A stretch of 64,000 nt of DNA, from positions 6,882,001 through 6,946,000 of the forward strand of contig NZ_CP032698.1 in the NCBI RefSeq assembly GCF_003627815.1. Reading direction: 5' to 3'. The translations under genes and the position numbers were made by a program. The notes beneath the pieces are model-generated. The model saw only the letters and a program-made list of their open reading frames with translations, was not told the origin of the DNA and searched no databases. Numbering within the stretch: the stretch's first letter is position 1; every line of letters starts with the position of its first letter. The stretch is from Streptomyces hundungensis (GTDB taxonomy: Bacteria > Actinomycetota > Actinomycetes > Streptomycetales > Streptomycetaceae). Of this stretch, positions 54,696 through 63,901 are shown piece by piece.

Positions 54696-56369
54696 TCACG
54701 CGTCGTACACGTCCGCCTTCCGCGGCGCCGGGTCCTGCACCATGCCGCTGAGGATCATCGAGCGGTTGGTGAAGCGGTCGGTGTTCACTCCGTGCTCGTC
54801 CAGCACCTTCATGGCGGCGGAGTGCACCACCCGCAGCACCGGCGTCGCGGCGCGCATCGCGTCGTCGGCCATGAAGCGGTGACGCCAGGGCTTGTCCGCC
54901 CAGGCGTGCCGCAGCCCGAACGGCTCGGGCAGCGCTATCCGGCCGCCCAGGTGGTCGAGCACGGGCGGAAACCAGGTCAGCGGGGCGCGTGCGGCCAGGC
55001 GCACCACCTCGGAGGCGTCCACCAGGGGCAACTGGACCGTCTTCTTCTCCCAGAACTTGAAGGCCTTGTCGACCTCCTTCGTCTTGGGCGCGGGCTTGGT
55101 GGTGAACAGGGCGTGCACCGGGCCGAGGGCGTGCCCGGTCACCTCGATCCTCAGCGTCTCGTGCAGCACGGTGACGGTGACCATCATGGTGATGACCAAC
55201 TGGCCGTCCCAGAGCGTGAATTGGACGCCGAGGTAGTGGCGGTTGCCGCTGGAGAACTGCTGCTCGTTGCAGATGCGCTGTATCTCGTGCTGGCGCACCT
55301 GGAAGTTGTCGATGTCCTGGCCGCTGGGCCGTGACACCTCCTTGGCGCCCTCGCCGATCGGCGAGACCACCCAATTCCTGATTGAGGGGGTGGGGAAGCC
55401 GCCGGTGTGCAGGGGGCCGCGCTCCAGGAGCTGGAGGCGGTCCTGGATGGCGCGTATGACGTCCCAGCTGCGGAAGCCGTGGATCTCCTTGCCGGCCTCC
55501 TTGGGCTCCAGCTCCTCCGCGAGCTGCCAGCTTCCCCAGCGGGTGCCCATGCCGAGTATGCCCTTGGGGCCCGCGTAGAAGACGATGTTGCTCTGGTCCT
55601 CCGCGGCCAGCTTGACCAGCGACTGGCGCAGTTGTTCCGCGGATCCGGCCGCCGCGCTCTTGGGCACCGCCTCAGGGATCTTGGCGCCGACGCCCCCGCC
55701 GCCGAGCAGGCTGTCCCAGCGGGAGCGCAGATCGCGCGCGGTCTTCTCGCAGATGACCTTCGCCCAGTACCAGCCGATGATCGGGGCCACGATCATGGCG
55801 CGCAGATAGAGCCCGAGAAGGCCGGTGAAGGGCAGCTTGATCAGGAAGAGCACGGCGAGCACCCCGGCCGCGCCGAGCAGGACCGTGCCGAGCGCGCCGG
55901 CCCGCCGGTCCTTGGCCCCCGCCAGGGTGCGGCGCAACTGGAACACCGCGAGCCACAGCAGCATCCCCGGCAGGAAGAGCAGCCCGAACACGGCCATCAC
56001 CAGGGTGAGTTTGGTGTCCCGCTCCTTACGGATGCGGATCGAGGCCAGGCAGTGCTCGACGATGGTGCCCGGCTCGGTGCCGAAGGACTGGATGATGCCC
56101 TTGCGGGTGGCGCCGAGCATCCGGGACTGCACGGCGCGTGCGAACGCCTCGCCGAGGTTGGGTTCGAGCAGCGAGAGCCTGCCCTTGGTGACCGTGGACT
56201 CGTGCCACTCGCTGTTGGCCTTGAGTATGTCCTGCACCGGGCTGTCCCGGTACGCGGCCGAGGCGAGCGCCTGGGTCGCCGCCGTCTGGCCCGCGCCGCC
56301 CTGGAGCGGCACCTGCGGCCTGGGCAAGAAGTCGAAGAATGGCTCTTCCGTCGTCACTGCCGCCCCCAT
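54696..56369 (-). CDS. Large membrane protein of unknown function
   Basis: The 557-residue protein has a soluble N-terminus (about 1-118), three or four transmembrane helices (about 120-205: LTLVMAVFGLLFLPGMLLWL, VLLGAAGVLAVLFLIKLPF, LYLRAMIVAPIIGWYWAKVI), and a cytoplasmic C-terminal domain of about 340 residues (NIVFYAGPKGILGMGTRWGS, YLGVQFTLWDGQLVITMMVT). I recognise no known family. It is convergent with the HIT gene, four bases apart, and lies between it and the EF-G-like gene. Confidence 0.75.
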   Translation of the reverse strand: MGAAVTTEEPFFDFLPRPQVPLQGGAGQTAATQALASAAYRDSPVQDILKANSEWHESTVTKGRLSLLEPNLGEAFARAVQSRMLGATRKGIIQSFGTEPGTIVEHCLASIRIRKERDTKLTLVMAVFGLLFLPGMLLWLAVFQLRRTLAGAKDRRAGALGTVLLGAAGVLAVLFLIKLPFTGLLGLYLRAMIVAPIIGWYWAKVICEKTARDLRSRWDSLLGGGGVGAKIPEAVPKSAAAGSAEQLRQSLVKLAAEDQSNIVFYAGPKGILGMGTRWGSWQLAEELEPKEAGKEIHGFRSWDVIRAIQDRLQLLERGPLHTGGFPTPSIRNWVVSPIGEGAKEVSRPSGQDIDNFQVRQHEIQRICNEQQFSSGNRHYLGVQFTLWDGQLVITMMVTVTVLHETLRIEVTGHALGPVHALFTTKPAPKTKEVDKAFKFWEKKTVQLPLVDASEVVRLAARAPLTWFPPVLDHLGGRIALPEPFGLRHAWADKPWRHRFMADDAMRAATPVLRVVHSAAMKVLDEHGVNTDRFTNRSMILSGMVQDPAPRKADVYDA

Positions 56370-56533
56370 CGCCGCACACCGTCGCTCTGCGGCCTGTTCC
56401 CGACTACCGTGCCCCGCACACCTGCTGAACCGGCACCACAGCGTATCGGGGACGGGGCTCGCCCGTCAGGGGACATCGCAATGCCGTCCGCCGCACGGCA
56501 CGCGCGGCGGACGGATTTCTGAGGACCTGTCAA

Positions 56534-58732
56534 TTACCGCCCCTCTTCGGCCTGTTCGCGCATTTTGTCGGCGAGCTGGGGCGGCATCGCCTCGTGCCGC
56601 ACGTACCGGCGGCCGAAGCGGCCGGTGCCGTGCGAGAGCGACCTGAGGTCGAGGGCGTACCGGCCGATCTCGATCTCCGGCACCTCGGCGCGCACCAGAG
56701 TGCGCCCCCCGCCGGCCTGCTCGGTGCCGACCACCCGGCCCCGGCGCCCGGACAGATCGCTCATCACGGGGCCCACGTAGTCGTCGGCGACCAGCACCTG
56801 GACCTCGGCGACCGGTTCCAGCAGGTCGATGCGGGCCTCGGCGGCCGCCTCGCGCAGCGCCAGCGCGCCCGCGGTCTGGAACGCGGCGTCGGAGGAGTCC
56901 ACCGAGTGGGCCTTGCCGTCCACCAGGGTGACGCGCACGTCGACGAGCGGATGGCCCGCTGCCACCCCCTTGGCCGCCTGGGACCGTACGCCCTTCTCGA
57001 CCGAGGGGATGAACTGGCGCGGCACGGAGCCGCCCACCACCTTGTCCACGAACTCGATGCCGCTGCCCGGCGGCAGCGGCTCCACGTCGATCTCACAGAT
57101 CGCGAACTGCCCGTGCCCGCCCGACTGTTTGACGTGCCGGCCGCGCCCGGCCGCCTTCGCTCCGAAGGTCTCGCGCAGCGACACCTTGTGCGGGACGACG
57201 TCGACCTGGACGCCGTACCGGCCGCGCAGCCGCTCCAGGGCCACCTCCTTGTGGGCCTCGCCCAGGCACCACAGGACCAGCTGGTGGGTGGCCGGGTTCT
57301 GTTCGAGCCGCATCGTGGGGTCCTCGGCCACCAGTCGGGCCAGCCCCTGGGAGAGCTTGTCCTCGTCGGCCTTGCTGTGGGCCTCGATGGCCAGCGGCAG
57401 CAGCGGGTCGGGCATGTCCCAGGGGGACATCAGGAGCGGGTCGTCCTTCGCGGACAGGGTGTCGCCGGTCTCGGCCCTGGACAGCTTCGCCACGCACGCC
57501 AGGTCTCCCGCGACGCACCGGGTGAGCGGGCGCTGCTGTTTGCCGAACGGCGACGACAGGGAGCCGACGCGTTCGTCCACGTCGTGGTCCTGGTGACCCC
57601 GGTCCGCCATGCCGTGGCCGGACACGTGCACCGTCTCGTCCGGACGCAGCGTGCCGGAGAAGACCCGCACCAGGCTGATCCGGCCCACATACGGGTCGGA
57701 GGACGTCTTGATCACCTCGGCCACCAGGGGCCCGTCGACCGCGCAGGCGGGGGCCGGGCGCGGCTTGCCCTCGGGGGTGGTGAGCTCGGGCGCCACCCGC
57801 TCCAGGGGAGAGGGGAAGCCGCCGGTGACGAGTTCGAGCAGTTCGACCGTGCCGATGCCCTGCCGGGCGCCCTCGGCGGCCGGAGCGGCGGCGAGCACGG
57901 GATGGAAGGTGCCGCGTGCGACCGCTCGCTCCAGGTCCGCCACGAGGGACGAGAAGTCGATCTCCCCGCCGCCCAGATAGCGGTCCATCAGCGTCTCGTC
58001 CTCGCTCTCCGCGATGATCCCCTCGATGAGCCGGTTGCGGGCCTCCTCGATCAGGGGGAGCTGGGCCGCGTCGGGCTGGGTCTCCTTGCGTTCGCCGGAC
58101 TCGTAGTCGAAGACCCGCTGCGAGAGCAGCCCGATCAGACCGGTCACCGGGGCGTGACCGTCCGAGCCCGGCGCGCCGTGCACGGGCAGGTACAGCGGGA
58201 GCACCGCGTCGGGGTCGTCGCCGCCGAACGCCTCGGCGCAGATCGCGGTCATGGCGTCGAAGTCGGCGCGGGCCGCCTCCAGATGCGTGATCACGATGGC
58301 CCGTGGCATCCCGACGGCCGCGCACTCGTCCCAGACCATCCGGGTCGAACCGTCCACGCCGTCCGCGGCCGAGACCACGAAGAGGGCCGCGTCCGCCGCG
58401 CGCAGACCGGCCCTGAGCTCCCCGACGAAGTCGGCGTATCCGGGGGTGTCCAAGAGGTTGATCTTGAAGCCGCCCCATTCGACCGGCACCAGCGACAGCT
58501 GTACGGAACGCTGCTGCCGGTGCTCGATCTCGTCGTAGTCGGAGACGGTGGCGCCGTCCTCGACCCGGCCCGCGCGGGTGACGGCCCCCGCCGCCAGCGC
58601 GAGCGCCTCCACCAGTGTGGTCTTGCCGGATCCGCTGTGGCCGACCAGCACCACATTCCGCAGAAATGCGGGGTGGTCGGCCGTTGGGGCCCTGCCGGCG
58701 GCCCCGGGGTGTGCGTTCGCCCTGTCGCCCAT
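56534..58732 (-). CDS. Elongation factor G-like protein (EF-G2 type)
   Basis: The 732-residue translational GTPase has G1 VGHSGSGKTT (30-39), G3 DTPGYADF (95-102) and EF-G domains II-V (VHVSGHG, FVDKVVGGSVPRQFIPSVEK, YVGPVMSDLSGRRGRVVGTE). The G4 position is THLE (149-152), not NKxD. EF-G2 proteins are paralogues without demonstrated translocase activity in mycobacteria. ATG 58732 has GGAGG eight bases upstream. Primary EF-G with rpsL/rpsG is not in this window. Confidence 0.92.
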   Translation of the reverse strand: MGDRANAHPGAAGRAPTADHPAFLRNVVLVGHSGSGKTTLVEALALAAGAVTRAGRVEDGATVSDYDEIEHRQQRSVQLSLVPVEWGGFKINLLDTPGYADFVGELRAGLRAADAALFVVSAADGVDGSTRMVWDECAAVGMPRAIVITHLEAARADFDAMTAICAEAFGGDDPDAVLPLYLPVHGAPGSDGHAPVTGLIGLLSQRVFDYESGERKETQPDAAQLPLIEEARNRLIEGIIAESEDETLMDRYLGGGEIDFSSLVADLERAVARGTFHPVLAAAPAAEGARQGIGTVELLELVTGGFPSPLERVAPELTTPEGKPRPAPACAVDGPLVAEVIKTSSDPYVGRISLVRVFSGTLRPDETVHVSGHGMADRGHQDHDVDERVGSLSSPFGKQQRPLTRCVAGDLACVAKLSRAETGDTLSAKDDPLLMSPWDMPDPLLPLAIEAHSKADEDKLSQGLARLVAEDPTMRLEQNPATHQLVLWCLGEAHKEVALERLRGRYGVQVDVVPHKVSLRETFGAKAAGRGRHVKQSGGHGQFAICEIDVEPLPPGSGIEFVDKVVGGSVPRQFIPSVEKGVRSQAAKGVAAGHPLVDVRVTLVDGKAHSVDSSDAAFQTAGALALREAAAEARIDLLEPVAEVQVLVADDYVGPVMSDLSGRRGRVVGTEQAGGGRTLVRAEVPEIEIGRYALDLRSLSHGTGRFGRRYVRHEAMPPQLADKMREQAEEGR

Positions 58733-59003
58733 GTCCGTTCCTCCCGGTTTCGTGCGCGGTGAGGTCGTGAGGGGCGCGGACACGCGGACTCCGCGTGCGG
58801 AGGCGGCATCTGCGACGCCCGCGATAATTCGAGCTTTCCACTCCGCTCACGGTGCGTCCATACGTCGTACGCGATCGCGCCACGTCGGCGGGTCGAGGGG
58901 CCCCCGGCGGGTGCCCGGCGGTACGGCAGCGCAGTCGTGGCTACGATGGGTCGGCCGGTGGCCAGCAGGGGCCGCGCGGCCACACCGACCCCTCGGGAAG
59001 GCC

Positions 59004-59669
59004 ATGCTGAACAAGTACGCGCGTGCATTCTTCACGCGTGTCCTCACGCCGTTCGCCGCATTTCTGCTCCGCCGCGGAGTCAGCCCCGACGCGGTGACCC
59101 TCATCGGCACGGCCGGAGTGATGGCGGGTGCGCTGGTCTTCTTCCCCCGCGGAGAGCTCTTCTGGGGCACGATCGTCATCACCCTCTTCGTCTTCTCCGA
59201 CCTGGTCGACGGCAACATGGCCCGCCAGGCCGGGATCTCCAGCCGCTGGGGGGCCTTCCTCGACTCCACGCTCGACCGGGTCGCCGACGGCGCGATCTTC
59301 GGCGGCTTCGCCCTCTGGTACGCCGGGCGGGGCGACAACGACGTCCTGTGCGCGGTGGCCATCTTCTGCCTGGCCAGCGGCCAGGTGGTGTCGTACACCA
59401 AGGCGCGCGGCGAGGCGATCGGCCTGCCGGTCGCGGTCAACGGCCTGGTCGAGCGCGCCGAACGGCTCGTCATCTCGCTGGTCGCCGCGGGCCTCGCCGG
59501 ACTCCACGCGTTCGGGGTGCCGGGCATCCAGGTGCTGCTCCCCATCGCGCTGTGGATCGTCGCCGTGGGCAGCCTGATCACGCTGATCCAGCGCGTGGTG
59601 ACCGTGCGCCGGGAATCCGAGGAGGCCGACGCGGCCGCGGCCCGGACGGCCGACGGGGCGGACGCGTGA
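59004..59669 (+). CDS. pgsA: CDP-alcohol phosphatidyltransferase (phosphatidylinositol-phosphate synthase)
   Basis: This 221-residue integral membrane enzyme condenses CDP-diacylglycerol with an alcohol phosphate, here probably inositol-1-phosphate. The family motif D-x2-D-G-x2-A-R-x8-G-x3-D-x3-D is complete in DLVDGNMARQAGISSRWGAF and LDSTLDRVAD. About six helices follow. It overlaps the next acyltransferase by four bases and begins the lipid operon with pimA, supporting the phosphatidylinositol mannoside pathway. Confidence 0.92.
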   Translation: MLNKYARAFFTRVLTPFAAFLLRRGVSPDAVTLIGTAGVMAGALVFFPRGELFWGTIVITLFVFSDLVDGNMARQAGISSRWGAFLDSTLDRVADGAIFGGFALWYAGRGDNDVLCAVAIFCLASGQVVSYTKARGEAIGLPVAVNGLVERAERLVISLVAAGLAGLHAFGVPGIQVLLPIALWIVAVGSLITLIQRVVTVRRESEEADAAAARTADGADA

Positions 59670-60562
59670 AGGACCAACTGACCGACGCGCTCTACGGCCT
59701 GGGCTGGGCCACCGTGAAGAAGCTGCCGGAACCCGTTGCCAACGGGTTGGGACGGCGCATCGCGGACCAGGTGTGGAAGCGGCGCGGCACGAGCGTGCTG
59801 CGCCTGGAGTCCAACCTGGCGCGCGTCGTGCCCGACGCCGCCCCGGCCCGGCTCGCCGAACTCTCCCGGGCCGGGATGCGCTCGTACATGCGGTACTGGA
59901 TGGAGTCCTTCCGGCTGCCCGCGTGGAGCAGGGACCGGATGAGGAACGGCTTCGTGCCCGAGGACGTCCACCACCTGAACGACGCGCTGGCCTCCGGGCG
60001 CGGTGTCGTCGCCGCGCTGCCCCACATGGGCAACTACGACCTCGCCGGCGCCTGGGTCACCACCAAGCTGGACATCGCCTTCACCACGGTCGCCGAGCGC
60101 CTCAAGCCCGAGACCCTCTTCGACCGCTTCGTCGCCTACCGCGAGGGCCTCGGCATGGAGGTGCTGCCGCACACCGGCGGCGCCGCCTTCGGCATACTCG
60201 CCCGCCGGCTGCGCGCGGGCGGCCTGGTCTGCCTGGTCGCCGACCGCGACCTGTCGGCCTCCGGCGTCGAGGTCAAGTTCTTCGGCGAGACGGCCCGGAT
60301 GCCGGCCGGGCCCGCCATGCTGGCCCAGCAGACCGGCGCGGTGCTCCTGCCGGTGACGCTCTGGTACGACGAGACGCCCGTCATGAAGGGCCGGGTGCAC
60401 GCGCCCATCGAGGTGCCCGAGACAGGTGACCGGGCCTCCAGGACGTCCTCCATGACACAGGCGATGGCAGACGCCTTCGCCACCGGAATCGCCGACCACC
60501 CCGAGGACTGGCACATGCTGCAACGCCTGTGGCTCGCGGACCTGGAGGAGCGACGGCCGTGA
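59666..60562 (+). CDS. Phosphatidylinositol mannoside acyltransferase (PatA-like)
   Basis: The 298-residue protein belongs to the LpxL/HtrB-like acyltransferase group; HMGNYDLAG at about 120 gives the HX4D site, with LRAGGLVCLVADRDLSASGV and MPAGPAMLAQQTGAVLLPV also typical. It should acylate the mannose of PIM1. Between pgsA and pimA, with four-base overlaps on both sides, it occupies the PatA position. GTG 59666 overlaps the pgsA stop. Confidence 0.9.
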   Translation: MKDQLTDALYGLGWATVKKLPEPVANGLGRRIADQVWKRRGTSVLRLESNLARVVPDAAPARLAELSRAGMRSYMRYWMESFRLPAWSRDRMRNGFVPEDVHHLNDALASGRGVVAALPHMGNYDLAGAWVTTKLDIAFTTVAERLKPETLFDRFVAYREGLGMEVLPHTGGAAFGILARRLRAGGLVCLVADRDLSASGVEVKFFGETARMPAGPAMLAQQTGAVLLPVTLWYDETPVMKGRVHAPIEVPETGDRASRTSSMTQAMADAFATGIADHPEDWHMLQRLWLADLEERRP

Positions 60563-61719
60563 AGATCGGCATCGTCTGTCCGTACTCGTGGGACGTCCCC
60601 GGTGGCGTCCAGTTCCACATCAGGGACCTGGCGGACCACCTGATCCGCCTGGGCCACGACGTGTCCGTCCTGGCCCCGGCCGACGACGAGACTCCGCTGC
60701 CCCCGTACGTCGTGTCGGCCGGCCGGGCCGTCCCGGTGCCGTACAACGGCTCGGTGGCGCGGCTCAACTTCGGGTTCCTGTCGGCCGCCCGGGTGCGGCG
60801 CTGGCTGCACGACGGCACCTTCGACGTCATCCACATCCACGAGCCGGCCTCGCCCTCGCTCGGCCTGCTGTCCTGCTGGGCCGCGCAGGGGCCCATCGTG
60901 GCGACCTTCCACACCTCCAACCCCCGCTCCCGCGCGATGATCGCGGCGTACCCGATCCTCCAGCCCGCCCTGGAGAAGATCAGTGCGCGCATCGCGGTCA
61001 GCGAGTACGCACGGCGCACGCTGGTGGAACACCTGGGCGGTGACGCCGTGGTGATCCCCAACGGCGTCGACGTCGACTTCTTCGCCAAGGCCGAGCCCAA
61101 GAAGGAGTGGCAGGGCGGGACCCTCGGCTTCATCGGCCGCATCGACGAGCCCCGCAAGGGCCTGCCGGTCCTGATGAGGGCGCTGCCCAAGATCCTCGCC
61201 GAGCGCCCCGAGACGCGGCTGCTGGTCGCGGGCCGCGGCGACGAGGAGGAGGCGGTGGCCTCGCTTCCGGCCGAGATGCGCTCCCGGGTCGAGTTCCTGG
61301 GCATGGTGAGCGACGAGGACAAGGCGCGGCTGCTGCGCAGCGTGGACGTCTACGTCGCCCCCAACACCGGGGGCGAGAGCTTCGGCATCATCCTGGTCGA
61401 GGCGCTGTCGGCGGGCGCCGCGGTCCTCGCCAGCGATCTGGACGCCTTCGCGCAGGTCCTGGACCAGGGCGCGGCCGGGGACCTCTTCGCCAACGAGGAC
61501 GCGGACGCGCTGGCCTCGGCCGCGGTACGCCTGCTCGGCGACCCGGCCCGCCGCGCGGGCCTCAGCGAGCGAGGCACGGCCCATGTGCGGCGCTTCGACT
61601 GGGCGACGGTCGGGGCGGACATCCTGGCGGTGTACGAGACGGTGACGCACGGGGCCGCGGTGGTCGCGGCGGACGAACGCACGGGGTTCCGGGCGCGGTT
61701 CGGCTTGGCGCGCGACTGA
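60559..61719 (+). CDS. pimA: Phosphatidylinositol alpha-mannosyltransferase (PimA-like)
   Basis: PimA transfers mannose from GDP-mannose to phosphatidylinositol on the inner membrane face. The 386-residue GT4 enzyme has VPGGVQFHIRDLADHLIRLG, VIHIHEPASPSLGLL, FIGRIDEPRKGLPVLMRALP and the EX7E region NTGGESFGIILVEALSAG. GTG 60559 overlaps the acyltransferase stop and has GGAGGAG upstream. The set pgsA-acyltransferase-pimA is syntenic with mycobacteria. Confidence 0.93.
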   Translation: MKIGIVCPYSWDVPGGVQFHIRDLADHLIRLGHDVSVLAPADDETPLPPYVVSAGRAVPVPYNGSVARLNFGFLSAARVRRWLHDGTFDVIHIHEPASPSLGLLSCWAAQGPIVATFHTSNPRSRAMIAAYPILQPALEKISARIAVSEYARRTLVEHLGGDAVVIPNGVDVDFFAKAEPKKEWQGGTLGFIGRIDEPRKGLPVLMRALPKILAERPETRLLVAGRGDEEEAVASLPAEMRSRVEFLGMVSDEDKARLLRSVDVYVAPNTGGESFGIILVEALSAGAAVLASDLDAFAQVLDQGAAGDLFANEDADALASAAVRLLGDPARRAGLSERGTAHVRRFDWATVGADILAVYETVTHGAAVVAADERTGFRARFGLARD

Positions 61720-62305
61720 CCCCGGGCGCCGGTCCCCCTCCCAACCCCGCCCGGCCCCCGTCTCGGCCCTGAACGGCCCTCGTCCTCAAACGCCGGACGG
61801 GCTGGGTTTGCCCGCGTGGGCCGGGGTTGAGCGGGCGGGGGTTGCCCGCATGGGCCGGGACTGAGCGGCCGAGCGGGCGAGGGCCAGCATGGGCCAGGGT
61901 TGAGCGGCCGAGCGGGGCTCGCCAGGTCGCCCTGCCGAGGGCCGGTCCTGCCAGGGGCGCGGGGAACTGCGCGAGACGCGGGCACGGTCCGCAGCCGAAA
62001 GCGGGGTGTGCCGGGGTTGGCCCCGGCCCCTGTTTCGGGCCTGAACGGCCCTCGTCCTCAAACGCCGGACGGGCTGGGATTGCCCGCGTGGGCCGGGGCT
62101 GAGCGGGCGGGGGTTGCCCGCATGGGCCAGCACTGAGTAGCCGAGCGGGCGAGGGCCAGCATGGGCCAGGGCTGAGCGGCCGAGCGGGTTGAGGTGGCCC
62201 GCGTGGGCCGGCGCAGAGCGGAGCGTGCCGAGGGGGCCCGCGTGGGCCAGCGCTGGGCAGTCGAGCGGGCTGGCGGGCCCGGGCGGCCCGGTAGCCTTGC
62301 GGTCC
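61720..62305. repeat. Repeat-filled intergenic region
   Basis: A 38-bp sequence starting CTGAACGGCCCTCGTCCTCA is present exactly at 61769-61806 and 62041-62078, each followed by degenerate G-rich repeats of roughly 20-40 bp (GCCCGCGTGGGCCGGGGYTG, TGAGCGGCCGAGCGGGCGAG). The dispersed 20-mer recurs at 61954-61973. I see no gene. TAGCCT (62292-62297) is the likely -10 of the next gene. Confidence 0.8.
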
Positions 62306-62851
62306 GTGACCGTAACCCTCATCTGGATCGTCGTCGCCCTCGCCGCGATCGGCCTCTACCTCAGCTGGACCGCCGGCCGGCTCGACCGGCTGCACGCCCG
62401 CATCGACCTGGCCCGCGCCTCCCTCGACGCCCAACTGCTGCGCCGCGCCTCGGTCACCCAGGAACTCGCCACCAGCGGGGTGCTCGACCCGGCCGCCTCC
62501 ATCGTGCTGTACGAGGCCGCGCACGCCGCGCGCCAGGCGGAGGAGGAGCACCGGGAGGTCGCCGAGAGCGAGCTCAGCCAGGCGCTGCGCGCCGTCTTCG
62601 GGGAGCCCGCGCAGGTCGACGCCGTACGCGAGGCGCCCGGCGGGGTGGAGGCCGCCGAGGAACTGGCGCAGGCGGTGCGCAGGGTGCCGATGGCCCGGCG
62701 CTTCCACAATGACGCGGTGCGCGCGGCGCGCGCCCTGCGCAGGCACCGCACGGTGCGCTGGCTGCGGCTCGCCGGACACGCGCCGTTCCCGCTCGCGTTC
62801 GAGATGGACGACGCGCCGCCGACGGCACTGGCCGACCGCCCGGGCACCTGA
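62306..62851 (+). CDS. Membrane-anchored coiled-coil protein (hypothetical, LemA-like topology)
   Basis: The 181-residue protein starts with one transmembrane helix (about 3-22, TLIWIVVALAAIGLYLSWTA) followed by a helical Arg/Ala/Glu-rich domain (RLDRLHARIDLARASLDAQL, AAHAARQAEEEHREVAESEL). The topology resembles LemA-type proteins. GTG 62306 lies eight bases after TAGCCT and appears leaderless. It lies 122 bp before pdxS. Function unknown. Confidence 0.78.
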   Translation: MTVTLIWIVVALAAIGLYLSWTAGRLDRLHARIDLARASLDAQLLRRASVTQELATSGVLDPAASIVLYEAAHAARQAEEEHREVAESELSQALRAVFGEPAQVDAVREAPGGVEAAEELAQAVRRVPMARRFHNDAVRAARALRRHRTVRWLRLAGHAPFPLAFEMDDAPPTALADRPGT

Positions 62852-62972
62852 AGCCACCCCGGCCCACCGGCGAAAACGATCCACCGGCTGAGCATTGGCC
62901 CTTGATGTGGACTGCTCGGCCGGGGTTGGCTCGGGGAAGCAGAATCCCCTTCTTCACTCAGTGAGGCGCTCC

Positions 62973-63893
62973 GTGTCCAGCACCCCTTCCAGCACCCCCC
63001 ACTCCGACGGCCCCGCCCTCGGCACCGCCCGCGTCAAGCGCGGCATGGCCGAGCAGCTCAAGGGCGGTGTGATCATGGACGTGGTCAACGCCGAGCAGGC
63101 GAAGATCGCCGAGGACGCGGGCGCCGTCGCCGTCATGGCCCTGGAGCGGGTTCCGGCCGACATCCGCAAGGACGGCGGCGTGGCCCGGATGTCCGACCCG
63201 AACATGATCGAGGAGATCATCGCCGCGGTCTCCATCCCGGTGATGGCCAAGTCCCGCATCGGCCACTTCGTCGAGGCCCAGGTCCTCCAGTCCCTCGGCG
63301 TCGACTACATCGACGAGTCCGAGGTCCTCACCCCGGCCGACGAGGTCAACCACAGCGACAAGTTCGCCTTCACCACGCCGTTCGTCTGTGGCGCCACCAA
63401 CCTGGGCGAGGCCCTGCGCCGCATCGCCGAGGGCGCGGCCATGATCCGCTCCAAGGGCGAGGCCGGCACCGGCAACGTCGTCGAGGCCGTCCGCCACCTG
63501 CGCCAGATCAAGAACGAGATCGCCAAGCTGCGCGGCTTCGACAACAACGAGCTGTACGCCGCCGCCAAGGAGCTGCGCGCCCCGTACGAGCTGGTCAAGG
63601 AAGTCTCCGAGCTCGGCAAGCTCCCCGTGGTGCTGTTCTCCGCCGGTGGCGTCGCCACCCCGGCCGACGCGGCCCTGATGCGTCAGCTCGGCGCCGAGGG
63701 CGTCTTCGTCGGCTCCGGCATCTTCAAGTCGGGCAACCCGGCCAAGCGCGCCGCCGCTATCGTGAAGGCCACCACCTTCTACGACGACCCGAAGATCATC
63801 GCGGATGCCTCCCGCAACCTGGGCGAGGCCATGGTCGGCATCAACTGCGACACGCTGCCCGAGACCGAGCGCTACGCCAACCGCGGTTGGTAG
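62973..63893 (+). CDS. pdxS: Pyridoxal 5'-phosphate synthase subunit PdxS
   Basis: PdxS condenses ribose-5-phosphate, glyceraldehyde-3-phosphate and ammonia to PLP. The 306-residue barrel has Asp36 in [13 protein letters not shown], Schiff-base Lys93 in [16 protein letters not shown] and the second Lys in [23 protein letters not shown] 62973 has GAGG eight bases upstream and gives the usual length. PdxT, its ammonia-supplying partner, follows nine bases later. Confidence 0.97.
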   Translation: MSSTPSSTPHSDGPALGTARVKRGMAEQLKGGVIMDVVNAEQAKIAEDAGAVAVMALERVPADIRKDGGVARMSDPNMIEEIIAAVSIPVMAKSRIGHFVEAQVLQSLGVDYIDESEVLTPADEVNHSDKFAFTTPFVCGATNLGEALRRIAEGAAMIRSKGEAGTGNVVEAVRHLRQIKNEIAKLRGFDNNELYAAAKELRAPYELVKEVSELGKLPVVLFSAGGVATPADAALMRQLGAEGVFVGSGIFKSGNPAKRAAAIVKATTFYDDPKIIADASRNLGEAMVGINCDTLPETERYANRGW

Positions 63894-63901
63894 TCACCAC
63901 C

